Assembly (NCBI RefSeq): GCF_025685685.1
Contig: NZ_JAGSYH010000001.1
Span: 434,001 to 498,000 of the forward strand
Length of the DNA stretch: 64,000 bases
From: Acidicapsa dinghuensis
GTDB lineage: Bacteria; Acidobacteriota; Terriglobia; Terriglobales; Acidobacteriaceae
Reading direction: 5' to 3'
Under the pieces are notes generated by a model. That model did no database searches. It saw only the letters and a program-made list of their open reading frames with translations, and was not told the DNA's origin. Both the position numbers and the translations under genes were made by a program. How positions within the stretch are numbered: the stretch's first letter is position 1; each line of letters begins with the position of its first letter. Below, piece by piece: positions 53,682 through 62,609 of this stretch.

Positions 53682-56600
53682 TCAGTCTTCCAGCTGCAAC
53701 CGCTTACGAGCGTGGCTTCGCAGCCAGATTCGGACCCAGATCGCCAGCAGGAACGATAGCGCCAGCGCTCCCAGCGCAGCCAGCCACGGCACCTTGCTGA
53801 ACCAGATGCGAAGCCGTGTCCACAACGGTAACGAGCCTACGTGGTACGTTCCACCGCCCAGTCGAAATGATTGAAATAAAGACCCATGCAACACCGAAAC
53901 ACTTCCGTTGATGTCGCTGGCCTGCTGAACCTTCAGGAACGTCGTGAGAAAGGCGTCATACGTCGCGGCATCCTTCACATTGATAATCACGACGCTTCGT
54001 CCCGGCTGGTACGGTGATTCCACGCCTTCGATCACGGAGTCAGGCGTACCGGAAGCAGTCAGATCGCCTGAGTCCGTATGATCGGCAACAGGAATCTTCC
54101 ACCACGCATGGCGTGGCAATCCAAATACCCCTTCGGTATCGCGAATCTGCACCTGCCCACCCTCGACGTTGACCGGCAGCTTGTCGCCTATTTTTGCAAA
54201 CGCCGGCTGATCATCGCCCGTGCCCAACACAAGGAAATCCGTATCGGCCCCGGCCTTCATTGCATCTGCGCCGTCTACCTTGACGCGAAATACCGGCATT
54301 CCAGTTTGCCGCCCAAAATGTCCCATCAGCGTCAGAAACATCTCCAGTTCTTGCGGCGTTGGGATCGCCGGCAGAACCACCGTTGTCTGGCTCAGATCCG
54401 CGTAACGCGTAAAGGGGTATCCAGCGTTGGCAAAGATTTCAAGATTCGGCAGCGAAGCGTAGTGCGGATAACCACGCAGATCGAGATAGGTATCGCGCAG
54501 GATGGCGCCTTGCATGTTAATCGGTGTCGTATCTGAGCAGCCGCCTTTCTTCATCATCTGAAAGGTAAAGTCAAATGAGAGCGAATTCGAGAACGGCCTC
54601 AGGTTCACGACCGGAACCGGAACTTCAGTCTTTATCTCTCGCGTTGCCTCCGAGCCTGGTATGAGCGGCAGCGAGCCCAGATACGCATTGTTTACGCGCA
54701 CCTGCAAGCTCGATATGGGGCCTATCGGGATTGGATTGTACCGGTAGACCATCTTGAGAATTGCATTGGACTGCTCGCCGAAGAACATGTCCGGCGGCAC
54801 TCGGAAATACACGTTCAACGGAGCCGAACCGTCGGTCTGCAGAGACTCTGCGGAAGCATAGTCCCATAGCGCAATCGTTCCATCCGTTCGCGCCCAGCGC
54901 GGCGCTTCATCCGCTGCCGGCGAGACCGGAGGCTTTGTCTGGCTGCTGTCGATCATCGACATCGGCCCCGCGAGCGCAGAGGCGTTCTGCGCCACAGACC
55001 AGGCGGCCATCAGCGTCTGATCCGCATCCTGTCCTGTGACAATCAGAACCTTGCTGTAAGGGTCGGTCGGATTGGGCCGCATCGCAACCGTCGGCCCGGA
55101 GATATTGCCCAGATTAAGCCCGCCCGGCAGGCTCGCCGGGTTCTCGGCGATGATGATGGCATTCCCTGCCGGAGCAGCACCGACATAGGTAGGAAAGCGG
55201 ATCGCACGATTTTCCGATTGCACACCGAAGTACGATGCCACCACCCCTGCCGCCTGAATTGCCTTGCTCGATGGCGCGGATGGAAAAACCACCGGTATCT
55301 TTGGAGCGGCGACAGCCTCCGTATCCAGGAAGGGCTGCGGCAGGTGCTTCAGATCATCTGTAATGGGCAATACATCGCCGGTAAAGTCGAGAAATGTGCT
55401 CGTCGCAACCCGCGCCCACAACACCGTGTTCATCGGATCTTCGCAAACCATCACATAGTGACCGATGAACTCGATCGTCAGGATGTTCTTCTGCACCAGC
55501 AATTCTGCCGGAATGGAGATCTCCGCATCCTGCTGCCTGGCGCCCGTCGCCGCCGTCTGATCCGGAGGAACCGGCAGCGTCGCAAAGAGCGTTCCATTCA
55601 GCATGAGCTGAATATGGCTCATCTGCTGTAACAAGGCTGGCGAAAACGAGTAGTAGATGTGGATCTTCGCCATGCGTACCACATGTGTTTGCGGCAGCGC
55701 AAAGAAGATGGACCGCGTACTGTCCACCCCATGCATCTCGATCGGCCCAGTACCGATATCCGCAAGCGTAAAAGTGTCATGAAATTGACCTGGCGCAGGT
55801 GCCGGCGCACTCGCCGCGGTCAACGGTCTGCTTAATCCCGAGATGGCTGGCTGCGATAAAGCCGGTCTCGTCGAGCCGGAAACGAGCAACAGCGCGGGCA
55901 ACAGGAACAGCAGCAGCATATGCGCTCTCGCCGCTACGTTCGACTTCCCTTTGACCGCAGCCTTGGTGGTCTTGGAAAGCCCTTTTCCCTTCGCTGTTTT
56001 TTGCCGGAAGAACAGACTGAAGAACGTCATCTTCAAGCCCTTGAACGAAATCGCGAAGATGCGCGCCAGGCTTACCATCGGCTGATCGACCTCTCTGCTT
56101 TCACCCCAGCCGAGCCACGTATCGGCGCGCGAGTAGAGCACCATTGTCAGAAATTCCTGTTCCTGTATGTTCAACTCGCTGAACTTGATGCGCAGCAACG
56201 TCTTCTCTGAAGTCACAATAGATGCTGGCAGATCGGCATCGAGACTCGGAAGCGGGAAGATCAGTCTAACGTCATCTCCTACGGGCGCCTCAAACGCCTC
56301 ATTCAGGCGTATCGCCGTGCCGCCGCTCGAAAGATCAAGCGTCTCCCCCTTCACTTCGCGTCCATCGCTAAGCCGAATCGTCACCGGCGTCACGATCTTG
56401 ATGCGGACATGTTGGCGCAATTGCTGCATCTCTCGCGAAACTGCTGAACATACCCCTAACACCACGATGTTGAAGAAGCACCAGATGCAGTTCATGATCA
56501 CAGTGCCGGGGCGGTCATGATCCCAGATGAAGAAGCGCGGAATCGCCACTGCCAATCCCAGGAAATTGAGAAAGAGCAGCACCAGAAATGGCCGTGCAAT

Positions 56601-58136
56601 GTTGACGTCAAAGAAGCTGCGCTTCACGATGCCGCCCTTGGCCGTCACGTTGAACTTACCCAGCTTGGGATTGACCAGCGCGAGCATCGTCGGCAGCAAA
56701 ATGTAAGGCGAGAGTACCGTCTCGTAAATTTCGTTCCACCATGAATGCCGGTGCGCGCCCTGGATGCGCGAGTTCGTAATATTCGAGAGCGTCAAGTGAG
56801 GCAGCGCGTATGCAAGAATCGCCCCCCAGTATCCCGGCACGTTGGTATGCGATAGCAGCAGATAGATCAGCGGTGCGGTCAGAAAGATCAACCGGGGCAG
56901 CGGATATAGAAAGTGCGCCATTGCGTTGAAGTAGCACAGCCGCTGTGCAAAGCTCAGCTTGGGGGCAAGCAGGGGATTGTCAGTGCGAAGAATCTGAATC
57001 ATGCCGCGCGCCCAGCGAATTCGCTGGCCCACATGCGCCGACAGGCGCTCCGTAGCCAATCCAGCCGCTTGCGGAATATTGATATACGCCGTGTTCCACC
57101 CGTTCGACTGCATACGCAGCGAGGTATGCGCGTCTTCCGTCACCGTCTCGACAGCGATGCCGCCGATTTCATCCAGCGCCTCGCGCCGCAGCACCGCGCA
57201 AGAGCCGCAAAAGAAGGTTGCGTTCCAGAAATCGTTCCCGTCCTGCACAATCCCGTAAAAGAGCTCGTTTTCGTTGGGAATGATGTGAAACTGGCCCAGA
57301 TTGCGCTCGAACGGGTCCGGCGAATAGAAATGGTGCGGTGTCTGCAGCATCGCCAGATTGCGATCGCGCAAAAACCACCCAATCGTCATTTGAAGAAAGC
57401 TGCGCGTCGGCACATGATCGCAGTCAAAAATAGCCACATACGGCGAATGCAGACTCTTCAGCGCCGTGTTGATGTTGCCTGCCTTGGCGTGAAAGTTATC
57501 CGGCCGAATTTTGTATCCCACACCAGCCTGAAACGCGAACTCCTCAAACTCCTTGCGCCGTCCATCGTCCAGAATGTAGACATGCAGTTTGTCCGCCGGC
57601 CAGTCGATGTTGAGTGCTCCGAGCGCTGTATAGCGCACCACTTCGAGCGGCTCGTTATATGTGGGAATCAAGACATCGATATGCGGCCACTCTTCGGTGT
57701 TCTCGGGCAGCGGCATCGGCGCGCGCCGTAGCGGCCAGATGGTCTGAAAGAAGCCCAGGAAGAGGATCACAAAGGCGTAGCTCTCGGCAAACACCAGCGA
57801 GAGAATGAAGAAGGCGTCCAGCGCTCCCCAGTGATTCGACGGATCTTGAAAAAACTGGACCGTCGTAGCAAGACGCCAGTATCCGTAACGGAAGGTCGAG
57901 AAAAGCGACAGGATCATCAGCGTGAGCGTAATCAGATAAGAATCCGATGTACGCCCCAGCGCCAGCCCCAGCAGCAGTGTAAGTAAACCGCAGACAGCCT
58001 GCTGCGGCCAGGTCAACGGCAGCGTTGCAAAAAAGTAAAACGCCACCACTGCAAAACAGAGAAAGAAAAACCGAACCAGCTTACCGGTAAAGGTCTCTCC
58101 AGCACCAATATCGTGCCAGACCTGAGTGAGGCTCAT
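53682..58136 (-). CDS. bcsAB: Fused cellulose synthase BcsA-BcsB
   Basis: A 1484-residue fusion of the catalytic and periplasmic subunits. The BcsA half (1-715) has eight or more helices and a GT2 domain with D154 (DVLIPTYNEP), D190-D191-G192, DCD 238-240, TED 333-335 and QRIRW 371-375. A PilZ domain follows with RQHVR (574-578) and DLSSGG (601-606), so it is activated by cyclic di-GMP. A basic linker (about 715-738) and a hydrophobic segment (MLLLFLLPALLLVSGS, 740-755) lead into the BcsB half (from about 785: TFTLADIGTGPIEMHG), which ends in a membrane helix. Komagataeibacter AcsAB is a comparable known fusion. Its ATG overlaps the bcsQ stop (ATGA). Confidence 0.95.
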   Translation of the reverse strand: MSLTQVWHDIGAGETFTGKLVRFFFLCFAVVAFYFFATLPLTWPQQAVCGLLTLLLGLALGRTSDSYLITLTLMILSLFSTFRYGYWRLATTVQFFQDPSNHWGALDAFFILSLVFAESYAFVILFLGFFQTIWPLRRAPMPLPENTEEWPHIDVLIPTYNEPLEVVRYTALGALNIDWPADKLHVYILDDGRRKEFEEFAFQAGVGYKIRPDNFHAKAGNINTALKSLHSPYVAIFDCDHVPTRSFLQMTIGWFLRDRNLAMLQTPHHFYSPDPFERNLGQFHIIPNENELFYGIVQDGNDFWNATFFCGSCAVLRREALDEIGGIAVETVTEDAHTSLRMQSNGWNTAYINIPQAAGLATERLSAHVGQRIRWARGMIQILRTDNPLLAPKLSFAQRLCYFNAMAHFLYPLPRLIFLTAPLIYLLLSHTNVPGYWGAILAYALPHLTLSNITNSRIQGAHRHSWWNEIYETVLSPYILLPTMLALVNPKLGKFNVTAKGGIVKRSFFDVNIARPFLVLLFLNFLGLAVAIPRFFIWDHDRPGTVIMNCIWCFFNIVVLGVCSAVSREMQQLRQHVRIKIVTPVTIRLSDGREVKGETLDLSSGGTAIRLNEAFEAPVGDDVRLIFPLPSLDADLPASIVTSEKTLLRIKFSELNIQEQEFLTMVLYSRADTWLGWGESREVDQPMVSLARIFAISFKGLKMTFFSLFFRQKTAKGKGLSKTTKAAVKGKSNVAARAHMLLLFLLPALLLVSGSTRPALSQPAISGLSRPLTAASAPAPAPGQFHDTFTLADIGTGPIEMHGVDSTRSIFFALPQTHVVRMAKIHIYYSFSPALLQQMSHIQLMLNGTLFATLPVPPDQTAATGARQQDAEISIPAELLVQKNILTIEFIGHYVMVCEDPMNTVLWARVATSTFLDFTGDVLPITDDLKHLPQPFLDTEAVAAPKIPVVFPSAPSSKAIQAAGVVASYFGVQSENRAIRFPTYVGAAPAGNAIIIAENPASLPGGLNLGNISGPTVAMRPNPTDPYSKVLIVTGQDADQTLMAAWSVAQNASALAGPMSMIDSSQTKPPVSPAADEAPRWARTDGTIALWDYASAESLQTDGSAPLNVYFRVPPDMFFGEQSNAILKMVYRYNPIPIGPISSLQVRVNNAYLGSLPLIPGSEATREIKTEVPVPVVNLRPFSNSLSFDFTFQMMKKGGCSDTTPINMQGAILRDTYLDLRGYPHYASLPNLEIFANAGYPFTRYADLSQTTVVLPAIPTPQELEMFLTLMGHFGRQTGMPVFRVKVDGADAMKAGADTDFLVLGTGDDQPAFAKIGDKLPVNVEGGQVQIRDTEGVFGLPRHAWWKIPVADHTDSGDLTASGTPDSVIEGVESPYQPGRSVVIINVKDAATYDAFLTTFLKVQQASDINGSVSVLHGSLFQSFRLGGGTYHVGSLPLWTRLRIWFSKVPWLAALGALALSFLLAIWVRIWLRSHARKRLQLED

Positions 58137-60112
58137 CGTTCACTCCACCGGACGCCGCGATAACTTTGCTGGGCGGGTGCCGACAGGCTGCGAACCCATC
58201 CCGCGAGGCTCGCAAAATCCTCCGCAACCACCGCATTCGGAGCGTAATCGATCACCGTCATTCCCTCAGCCAAAGCTTCGCTCACCGTGGGGCTTCTCCT
58301 CAGAGCAAATGGCAAAAGCCGATCCCCGATCTGCTCCCGCAAAATCTCGCGCACATCCAGATGCAAAGGCAGTGAGTAGTCAAACTGGTTCAACAGATAA
58401 AACGGCAGTATCTGCTTGCCGCCGGTATAAATTCCAGCGCCATGATTGCGGAAAAACGACTCAATCGCGCTCACGCTCACCACGGAATTCATATCCGGAA
58501 GTACAGGCACAACCACCGTCGGCGTCATGCGCAAAATTCTGCGCGTGGTTGCTCCAGAAGCGGTTGGCAAATCCACCAGCACACGATGCGTCGACCGCGC
58601 ATAACGCCCGATCTCCTGCAATAGCCAATCGGAATTGGCTCCCTGCCCCTGAAACGCAGCCGGATCTTGAGGCTGGGGTTGCCCCCCTTCCATATTGGCG
58701 TAATCGGAGGCCTGCGCTTCCGGATCAAGCGTCACCAATTGAATCGGCGCATCGGCGCTCGCTCCCGGAGGATTGAAGGTCCGCAGCATTCCCGGCCGCT
58801 GATCACGCGCGCCGAAGAAGAACGGTAGCAATCCATACGCCGCGGTATCGACCAGCAAAACCCGCTCGGCGCGCGCCGACAACGCTCGCCCAAGCGAAGC
58901 AATCAGGCTTGTCTTGCCAACTCCGCCAGCAAGCGAAAAGACCGCAAGCACCGGCACCTTAGCTGGAGGCTGCATCTGCGCCTGAGCCGGGGCGGCTTGT
59001 GGATCGAACACGCTCTTCAACGCATACCAGCGATTCGTAAGCCGGTCCCGTGAGCCCAGCAGCGTATCATCCACGACATTTGGCGCCTGCGGATGACCTT
59101 GGCCCGACCCACTCGACTGCCCGCCCGATTGCCCAATTGACTGGCTCATGGCATGTCCCGCACTCTGCCCCTGAAACTGCGCATACATCGGGACCTGCGC
59201 CTGACCTTGAATCGGCTGCACCTGAGCCATCATTGGCATATTCGCTGCTCGCTGCGCCATCATCGGTTGCTGCACATGCTCCACGCGTTCCACTGGAATC
59301 TCAGGAGCCAGCCATGCTGGACGCACCGCATTTTCGCGCGCTTCTCGGGGTTCGCGAATCTCAGGAGCCTGCCATGGAGAAGAAAAAAACGGATCGGGCG
59401 CCGGCACCGCAAATGTTTCCGCTGCAGGAGCTGCGGGCGCCATCGAGTACAACTGAGACGAATTTGCATGAGGAGGAACGTCCGCAGCCAATTGCTTTTC
59501 GACTGTCTGAGTCATTGCCGCAGACTCAACGATCCGCCAATGATGCGCCGCAGACTCACGCGGAGCAGCAATCGCAGTCGCGTCCGCGTATCCTCTTTGG
59601 CCTGCACCAGCAACCTGCGGAGCCTCTACCACCGCTCTCACCTCTTGTTGCACGGGCACAGGACCAGTCGCTGCTTGCGATCCCTGTCCGCCCTGATAAA
59701 CCTCAGGCATCACAGCCTGCCAGGGCCGTTGCTGCGCAGCCTGGCGTTGCGCTTCCTGCGCAGCCAGTACAGCCTGCCTTTCAGCTTCAGCCTGCCGCGC
59801 GATGTCTGCAAGACGATCCGCCTCAGCCTGCCGCGCCGCTTCAGCCGCTTCGGCTGCAAGCCTGGCCGCTATCTGCGCCTCTTCCTGCCGCTTGCGCTCT
59901 TCTTCTTCTTCCAGGCGTCTGCGTTCTTCCGCCGCCGCAGCCTCGGCTCGCAACCGCGTAGCTTCACGCACCTGAGCACGTGAGGCAGAGAAATCCCGGT
60001 ATTTGGCACCGTGCAGATTCGCCCACGAATACAGCGTCGCAACATCCTCAGGCGTTGCGGCCTCGCTCGGCTCCATAGCCGGATTTGTCCCTGCTGGATT
60101 CGTATCTGGCAT
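58133..60112 (-). CDS. bcsQ: BcsQ/MinD-like ATPase with long coiled-coil N-terminus
   Basis: A 659-residue protein. The C-terminal 270 residues are the BcsQ/ParA ATPase (deviant Walker A AGGVGKTS, Lys400; LLVDTAAYGLLPFFFGARD; DLPTASGATTRRIL; GKQILPFYLLNQFDYSLPLH). BcsQ localises cellulose synthase to the pole in enterobacteria. About 385 extra residues precede it: a short conserved-looking motif (DVATLYSWANLHGAKYRDFS), a charged Ala/Glu/Arg coiled coil (about 45-130) and a Pro/Gln/Met-rich low-complexity region. ATG 60112 is chosen for its AGGTGAAT site. It is the first gene of the operon, directly coupled to bcsAB. Confidence 0.87.
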   Translation of the reverse strand: MPDTNPAGTNPAMEPSEAATPEDVATLYSWANLHGAKYRDFSASRAQVREATRLRAEAAAAEERRRLEEEEERKRQEEAQIAARLAAEAAEAARQAEADRLADIARQAEAERQAVLAAQEAQRQAAQQRPWQAVMPEVYQGGQGSQAATGPVPVQQEVRAVVEAPQVAGAGQRGYADATAIAAPRESAAHHWRIVESAAMTQTVEKQLAADVPPHANSSQLYSMAPAAPAAETFAVPAPDPFFSSPWQAPEIREPREARENAVRPAWLAPEIPVERVEHVQQPMMAQRAANMPMMAQVQPIQGQAQVPMYAQFQGQSAGHAMSQSIGQSGGQSSGSGQGHPQAPNVVDDTLLGSRDRLTNRWYALKSVFDPQAAPAQAQMQPPAKVPVLAVFSLAGGVGKTSLIASLGRALSARAERVLLVDTAAYGLLPFFFGARDQRPGMLRTFNPPGASADAPIQLVTLDPEAQASDYANMEGGQPQPQDPAAFQGQGANSDWLLQEIGRYARSTHRVLVDLPTASGATTRRILRMTPTVVVPVLPDMNSVVSVSAIESFFRNHGAGIYTGGKQILPFYLLNQFDYSLPLHLDVREILREQIGDRLLPFALRRSPTVSEALAEGMTVIDYAPNAVVAEDFASLAGWVRSLSAPAQQSYRGVRWSER

Positions 60113-60613
60113 ATTCACCTGCAACTCTCTACAGCAACCACAAACTGCTGATAGTCAGCACTCTCTCGCAGGCGGCAACGCGCCCGCAAAACCACCTAAG
60201 GATCCCAGCCCAACTCCTACTACATCGCGCCCGGCCAGTCCCCCCCGGCTTACCAGACAAAGCGTGCCAAAAGCTTGCAGGATAGACTCGCAGCCTCACC
60301 CCCGTGAGACTTTGGACGAGCCTATTAGCCAAACCATAGCACTCTGCTGGTTACCGAGGTGTACCACTTTATTGTTACAATCGGCCCGATGCGACCAAAA
60401 ATGCGCAATGTTTTCATGCAGTAAAGTACCACCAGAATAGAGGTCTGGGAGATAGCAAGTGTGGTGCACTGTTCGCTTTAGCGCAGGCGCGTATACAGTT
60501 GAAAACCTTGGCGCTTCGCGCAGCGCATCTCCGTCTTGCGAGCACTCCGAAAACCGGTCCTTGGCAGGCGCTCAAGCTATCCCTGTGCTACCTTAAATAA
60601 GGCAGATCTTCAG
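60113..60613. other. Intergenic region upstream of the cellulose operon, 501 bp
   Basis: It separates the leftward bcs operon from tRNA-Lys. It contains the heptamer GTACCAC twice in direct orientation (60361 and 60426), a candidate regulatory element. The operon promoter is expected here but no convincing hexamer pair was found on the minus strand. Open frames crossing it run into bcsQ antisense or the tRNA and are not called. Confidence 0.5.
60561..60589 (+). promoter_or_regulatory. Candidate promoter of tRNA-Lys
   Basis: A good -35 hexamer, TTGGCA, is followed after 17 bases by a weak -10-like TGTGCT, about 25 bases before the mature tRNA 5' end. Spacing and location fit, but the -10 has only three consensus bases. 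Confidence 0.35.
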
Positions 60614-60689
60614 GAGCTCGTAGCTCAGTCGGTAGAGCAACGCACTTTTAATGCGTGGGTCCTGGGTTCGATTCCCAGCGAGCTCACCA
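60614..60689 (+). tRNA. tRNA-Lys (anticodon TTT)
   Basis: A 76-base cloverleaf. The acceptor stem GAGCTCG pairs with CGAGCTC, the D-arm is GCTC AGTCGGTA GAGC, the anticodon stem ACGCA/TGCGT encloses loop CTTTTAA with anticodon TTT, the variable loop is GGGTC, and the T-arm is CTGGG TTCGATT CCCAG. The 3' CCA is encoded after discriminator A. All stems are perfect. Confidence 0.97.
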
Positions 60690-60848
60690 CTCCACAGTCT
60701 GCCAGCTTTCCCTACCATGAAATCAGGTTCCGGCCTACCCGCGAAGCCTTTTCTTCCTTCAGAGCAGGTCGGCAGATGTGTTTGCCGCCTGCCCTGAAGT
60801 GTTACGCATGGGTATTCCCGAAAACAGAAGTTCGGATACAAGCAGTTT

Positions 60849-61322
60849 TTATTTGGACCCCAGAGCCGGGAACATGGCATCCATGGCGGCATCTTTCTGC
60901 TGCCCTTGAGCGCCGCTCGCGAAAAGAGTCTTCAAATCCATACTGCCAGCATTGATCTTTACGTGAAAATTAAACAACCGCTTATATCCATGATTCGCGT
61001 CGTCTATCATCCAGGTCAGATTGAGGACGAAACCTCCATAACCTTTAGCTTGCACCTTCAGCGCGCGAGCGCGTGGATATTGCCGCTGGAACCAGTCCAT
61101 TAGCTGAGGCACGCCGTCATTCGCAATCTCATGCTTCGGAATGCCATAGTTCCAGCGCTCCCACTTGAACTTACCGTGATCCCTGATGTTTTCCGTGGTT
61201 GGTCCGTCCAGATCTGACAGATTGATGTTTGGCAACTGAGTTGGGTCATGCCCGGATGGACCGAACCCGGTAATCGCAACAATGACGTAGGCTTGCACCT
61301 CTGTCCAGTGGATGACAGCCAT
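60849..61322 (-). CDS. Hypothetical protein, aromatic-rich
   Basis: A 157-residue protein that I do not recognise. Its composition is protein-like, with conserved-looking aromatic clusters (FKWERWNYGIPKHEIANDG, VPQLMDWFQRQYPRARALKV, FVLNLTWMIDDANHGYKRLF). There is no signal peptide or membrane helix. A good ribosome site (GGAAGGAG upstream of ATG) supports it. It stands alone between tRNA-Lys and galT. Confidence 0.65.
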   Translation of the reverse strand: MAVIHWTEVQAYVIVAITGFGPSGHDPTQLPNINLSDLDGPTTENIRDHGKFKWERWNYGIPKHEIANDGVPQLMDWFQRQYPRARALKVQAKGYGGFVLNLTWMIDDANHGYKRLFNFHVKINAGSMDLKTLFASGAQGQQKDAAMDAMFPALGSK

Positions 61323-61563
61323 GGTACTGAATCTCCTTCCGCTGTTTGTACTGCTAGGTCAGGAATGGTTCCACTACCGGACCGAGTATAGGACTGCCCC
61401 CCGTTCAGCACAATTGGAGTTTTTTCGCGCCCTCCCGTGCGATTGGCTCCTGGAATTGCAGTCCGATTGTTGAAATCAATCTCCGCGAAAACCGCGATAG
61501 CTGCTCCCAATGGCCTTTGCATTCTGAGAGACCGAAGATCACTCGATGAGCCGCATCAGTGGA

Positions 61564-62592
61564 TCATTGATTAAGCCCACGCAGCCGCTCTGCAGCCTGC
61601 TCCGGCGTAATATCGCGCTGCGGCATCCCAAGCATCTCAAAACCCACCATGAACTTCCGCACCGTCGCCGACCTGAGCAGCGGCGGGTAGAAATGCGCGT
61701 GAAAATGCCATTCCGGATGCGCTCCATTATTCACAGGCGACTGATGAAAGCCCATCGTATAGGGAAAGCTGACATCGAAGAGCTTGTCGTAGCGGCTAGT
61801 GATTTGCTTGAGGGCGTCAGCCAGTCCATCACGCTCGTCGGCCGACAACTCTGGAAATCCGCCGAAATGCCGCTTCGGCAGCACCATCGTCTCGAACGGC
61901 CAAACCGCCCACCACGGCACAACCACGGCAAAATGATCGTTTTCGAAGATCACCCTGTCCTGCGCCTCGCGCTCCGCAGCCAGATAATCGCAGAGCAGGC
62001 AACTTCCCTTCTCTGACCGATATGCTTTCTGCGCGTCCAGCTCGATCGCCGCCTCGTCCGGCACCACGCTCGTCGCCCAGATCTGGCAGTGCGGGTGCGG
62101 ATTGCTCGCGCCCATCATCGCCCCGCGATTTTCGAAAACCTGGATGTTCCTGATCCAATTCGTTTTCGCGATCTCCTCAGTCTCAGCCGCCCAGACATCG
62201 ATCACGCGCCGGATATCCACACGCTCCATCTTCGCCAGCGTAAGGCTGTGATCTGGATGAAAGCACAGCACCTTGCAGATGCCTTCGACCGGCTCCGAAG
62301 CCAGCAAAGGCGAGGCCGCCTCATCCAGATGTGCCGGTGGAACAGGCAAAACCGCAGCGTAATCGTTTACAAACGCAAAGACGCCTGTGTAATCAGGATT
62401 CTGTTCATTCCCCGCCCGCTTATTCCCCGGACATAAATAGCACTCGGGGTCGTAGCTCACCCCAGCCGCCGGAGCGGTCTTGCTCACCTCACCCTGCCAC
62501 GGACGCTGCGTCCTGTGCGGTGAAACCATCACCCACGAGCGCCGCAGCGGATTCCATCTGCGGTGCGGATACTGCCATCGCTTCTCCATCAT
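61564..62592 (-). CDS. galT: Galactose-1-phosphate uridylyltransferase
   Basis: A 342-residue Leloir-pathway enzyme that exchanges UMP between UDP-glucose and galactose-1-phosphate. The zinc site Cys pair is CYLCPGNKRAGNEQNP. The catalytic HPH motif is MGASNPHPHCQIWATS (His nucleophile in HPHCQ). The C-terminal half has FPYTMGFHQSPVNNGAHPEW and HFHAHFYPPLLRSATVRKFM, the second metal and substrate site. It follows the ATP-grasp gene by 17 bases and is probably in one operon. An epimerase or kinase partner is not in the window. Confidence 0.93.
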   Translation of the reverse strand: MMEKRWQYPHRRWNPLRRSWVMVSPHRTQRPWQGEVSKTAPAAGVSYDPECYLCPGNKRAGNEQNPDYTGVFAFVNDYAAVLPVPPAHLDEAASPLLASEPVEGICKVLCFHPDHSLTLAKMERVDIRRVIDVWAAETEEIAKTNWIRNIQVFENRGAMMGASNPHPHCQIWATSVVPDEAAIELDAQKAYRSEKGSCLLCDYLAAEREAQDRVIFENDHFAVVVPWWAVWPFETMVLPKRHFGGFPELSADERDGLADALKQITSRYDKLFDVSFPYTMGFHQSPVNNGAHPEWHFHAHFYPPLLRSATVRKFMVGFEMLGMPQRDITPEQAAERLRGLNQ

Positions 62593-62609
62593 TCCTTCCC
62601 TTCCGATAC

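Noticed and set aside
59050..59961. 303-codon plus-strand frame rich in Pro and Ala
   Set aside because: Antisense to the low-complexity region of bcsQ; composition reflects the opposite strand.
60536..60955. 139-codon plus-strand frame
   Set aside because: It runs straight through the tRNA-Lys gene, so it cannot be a genuine protein gene.
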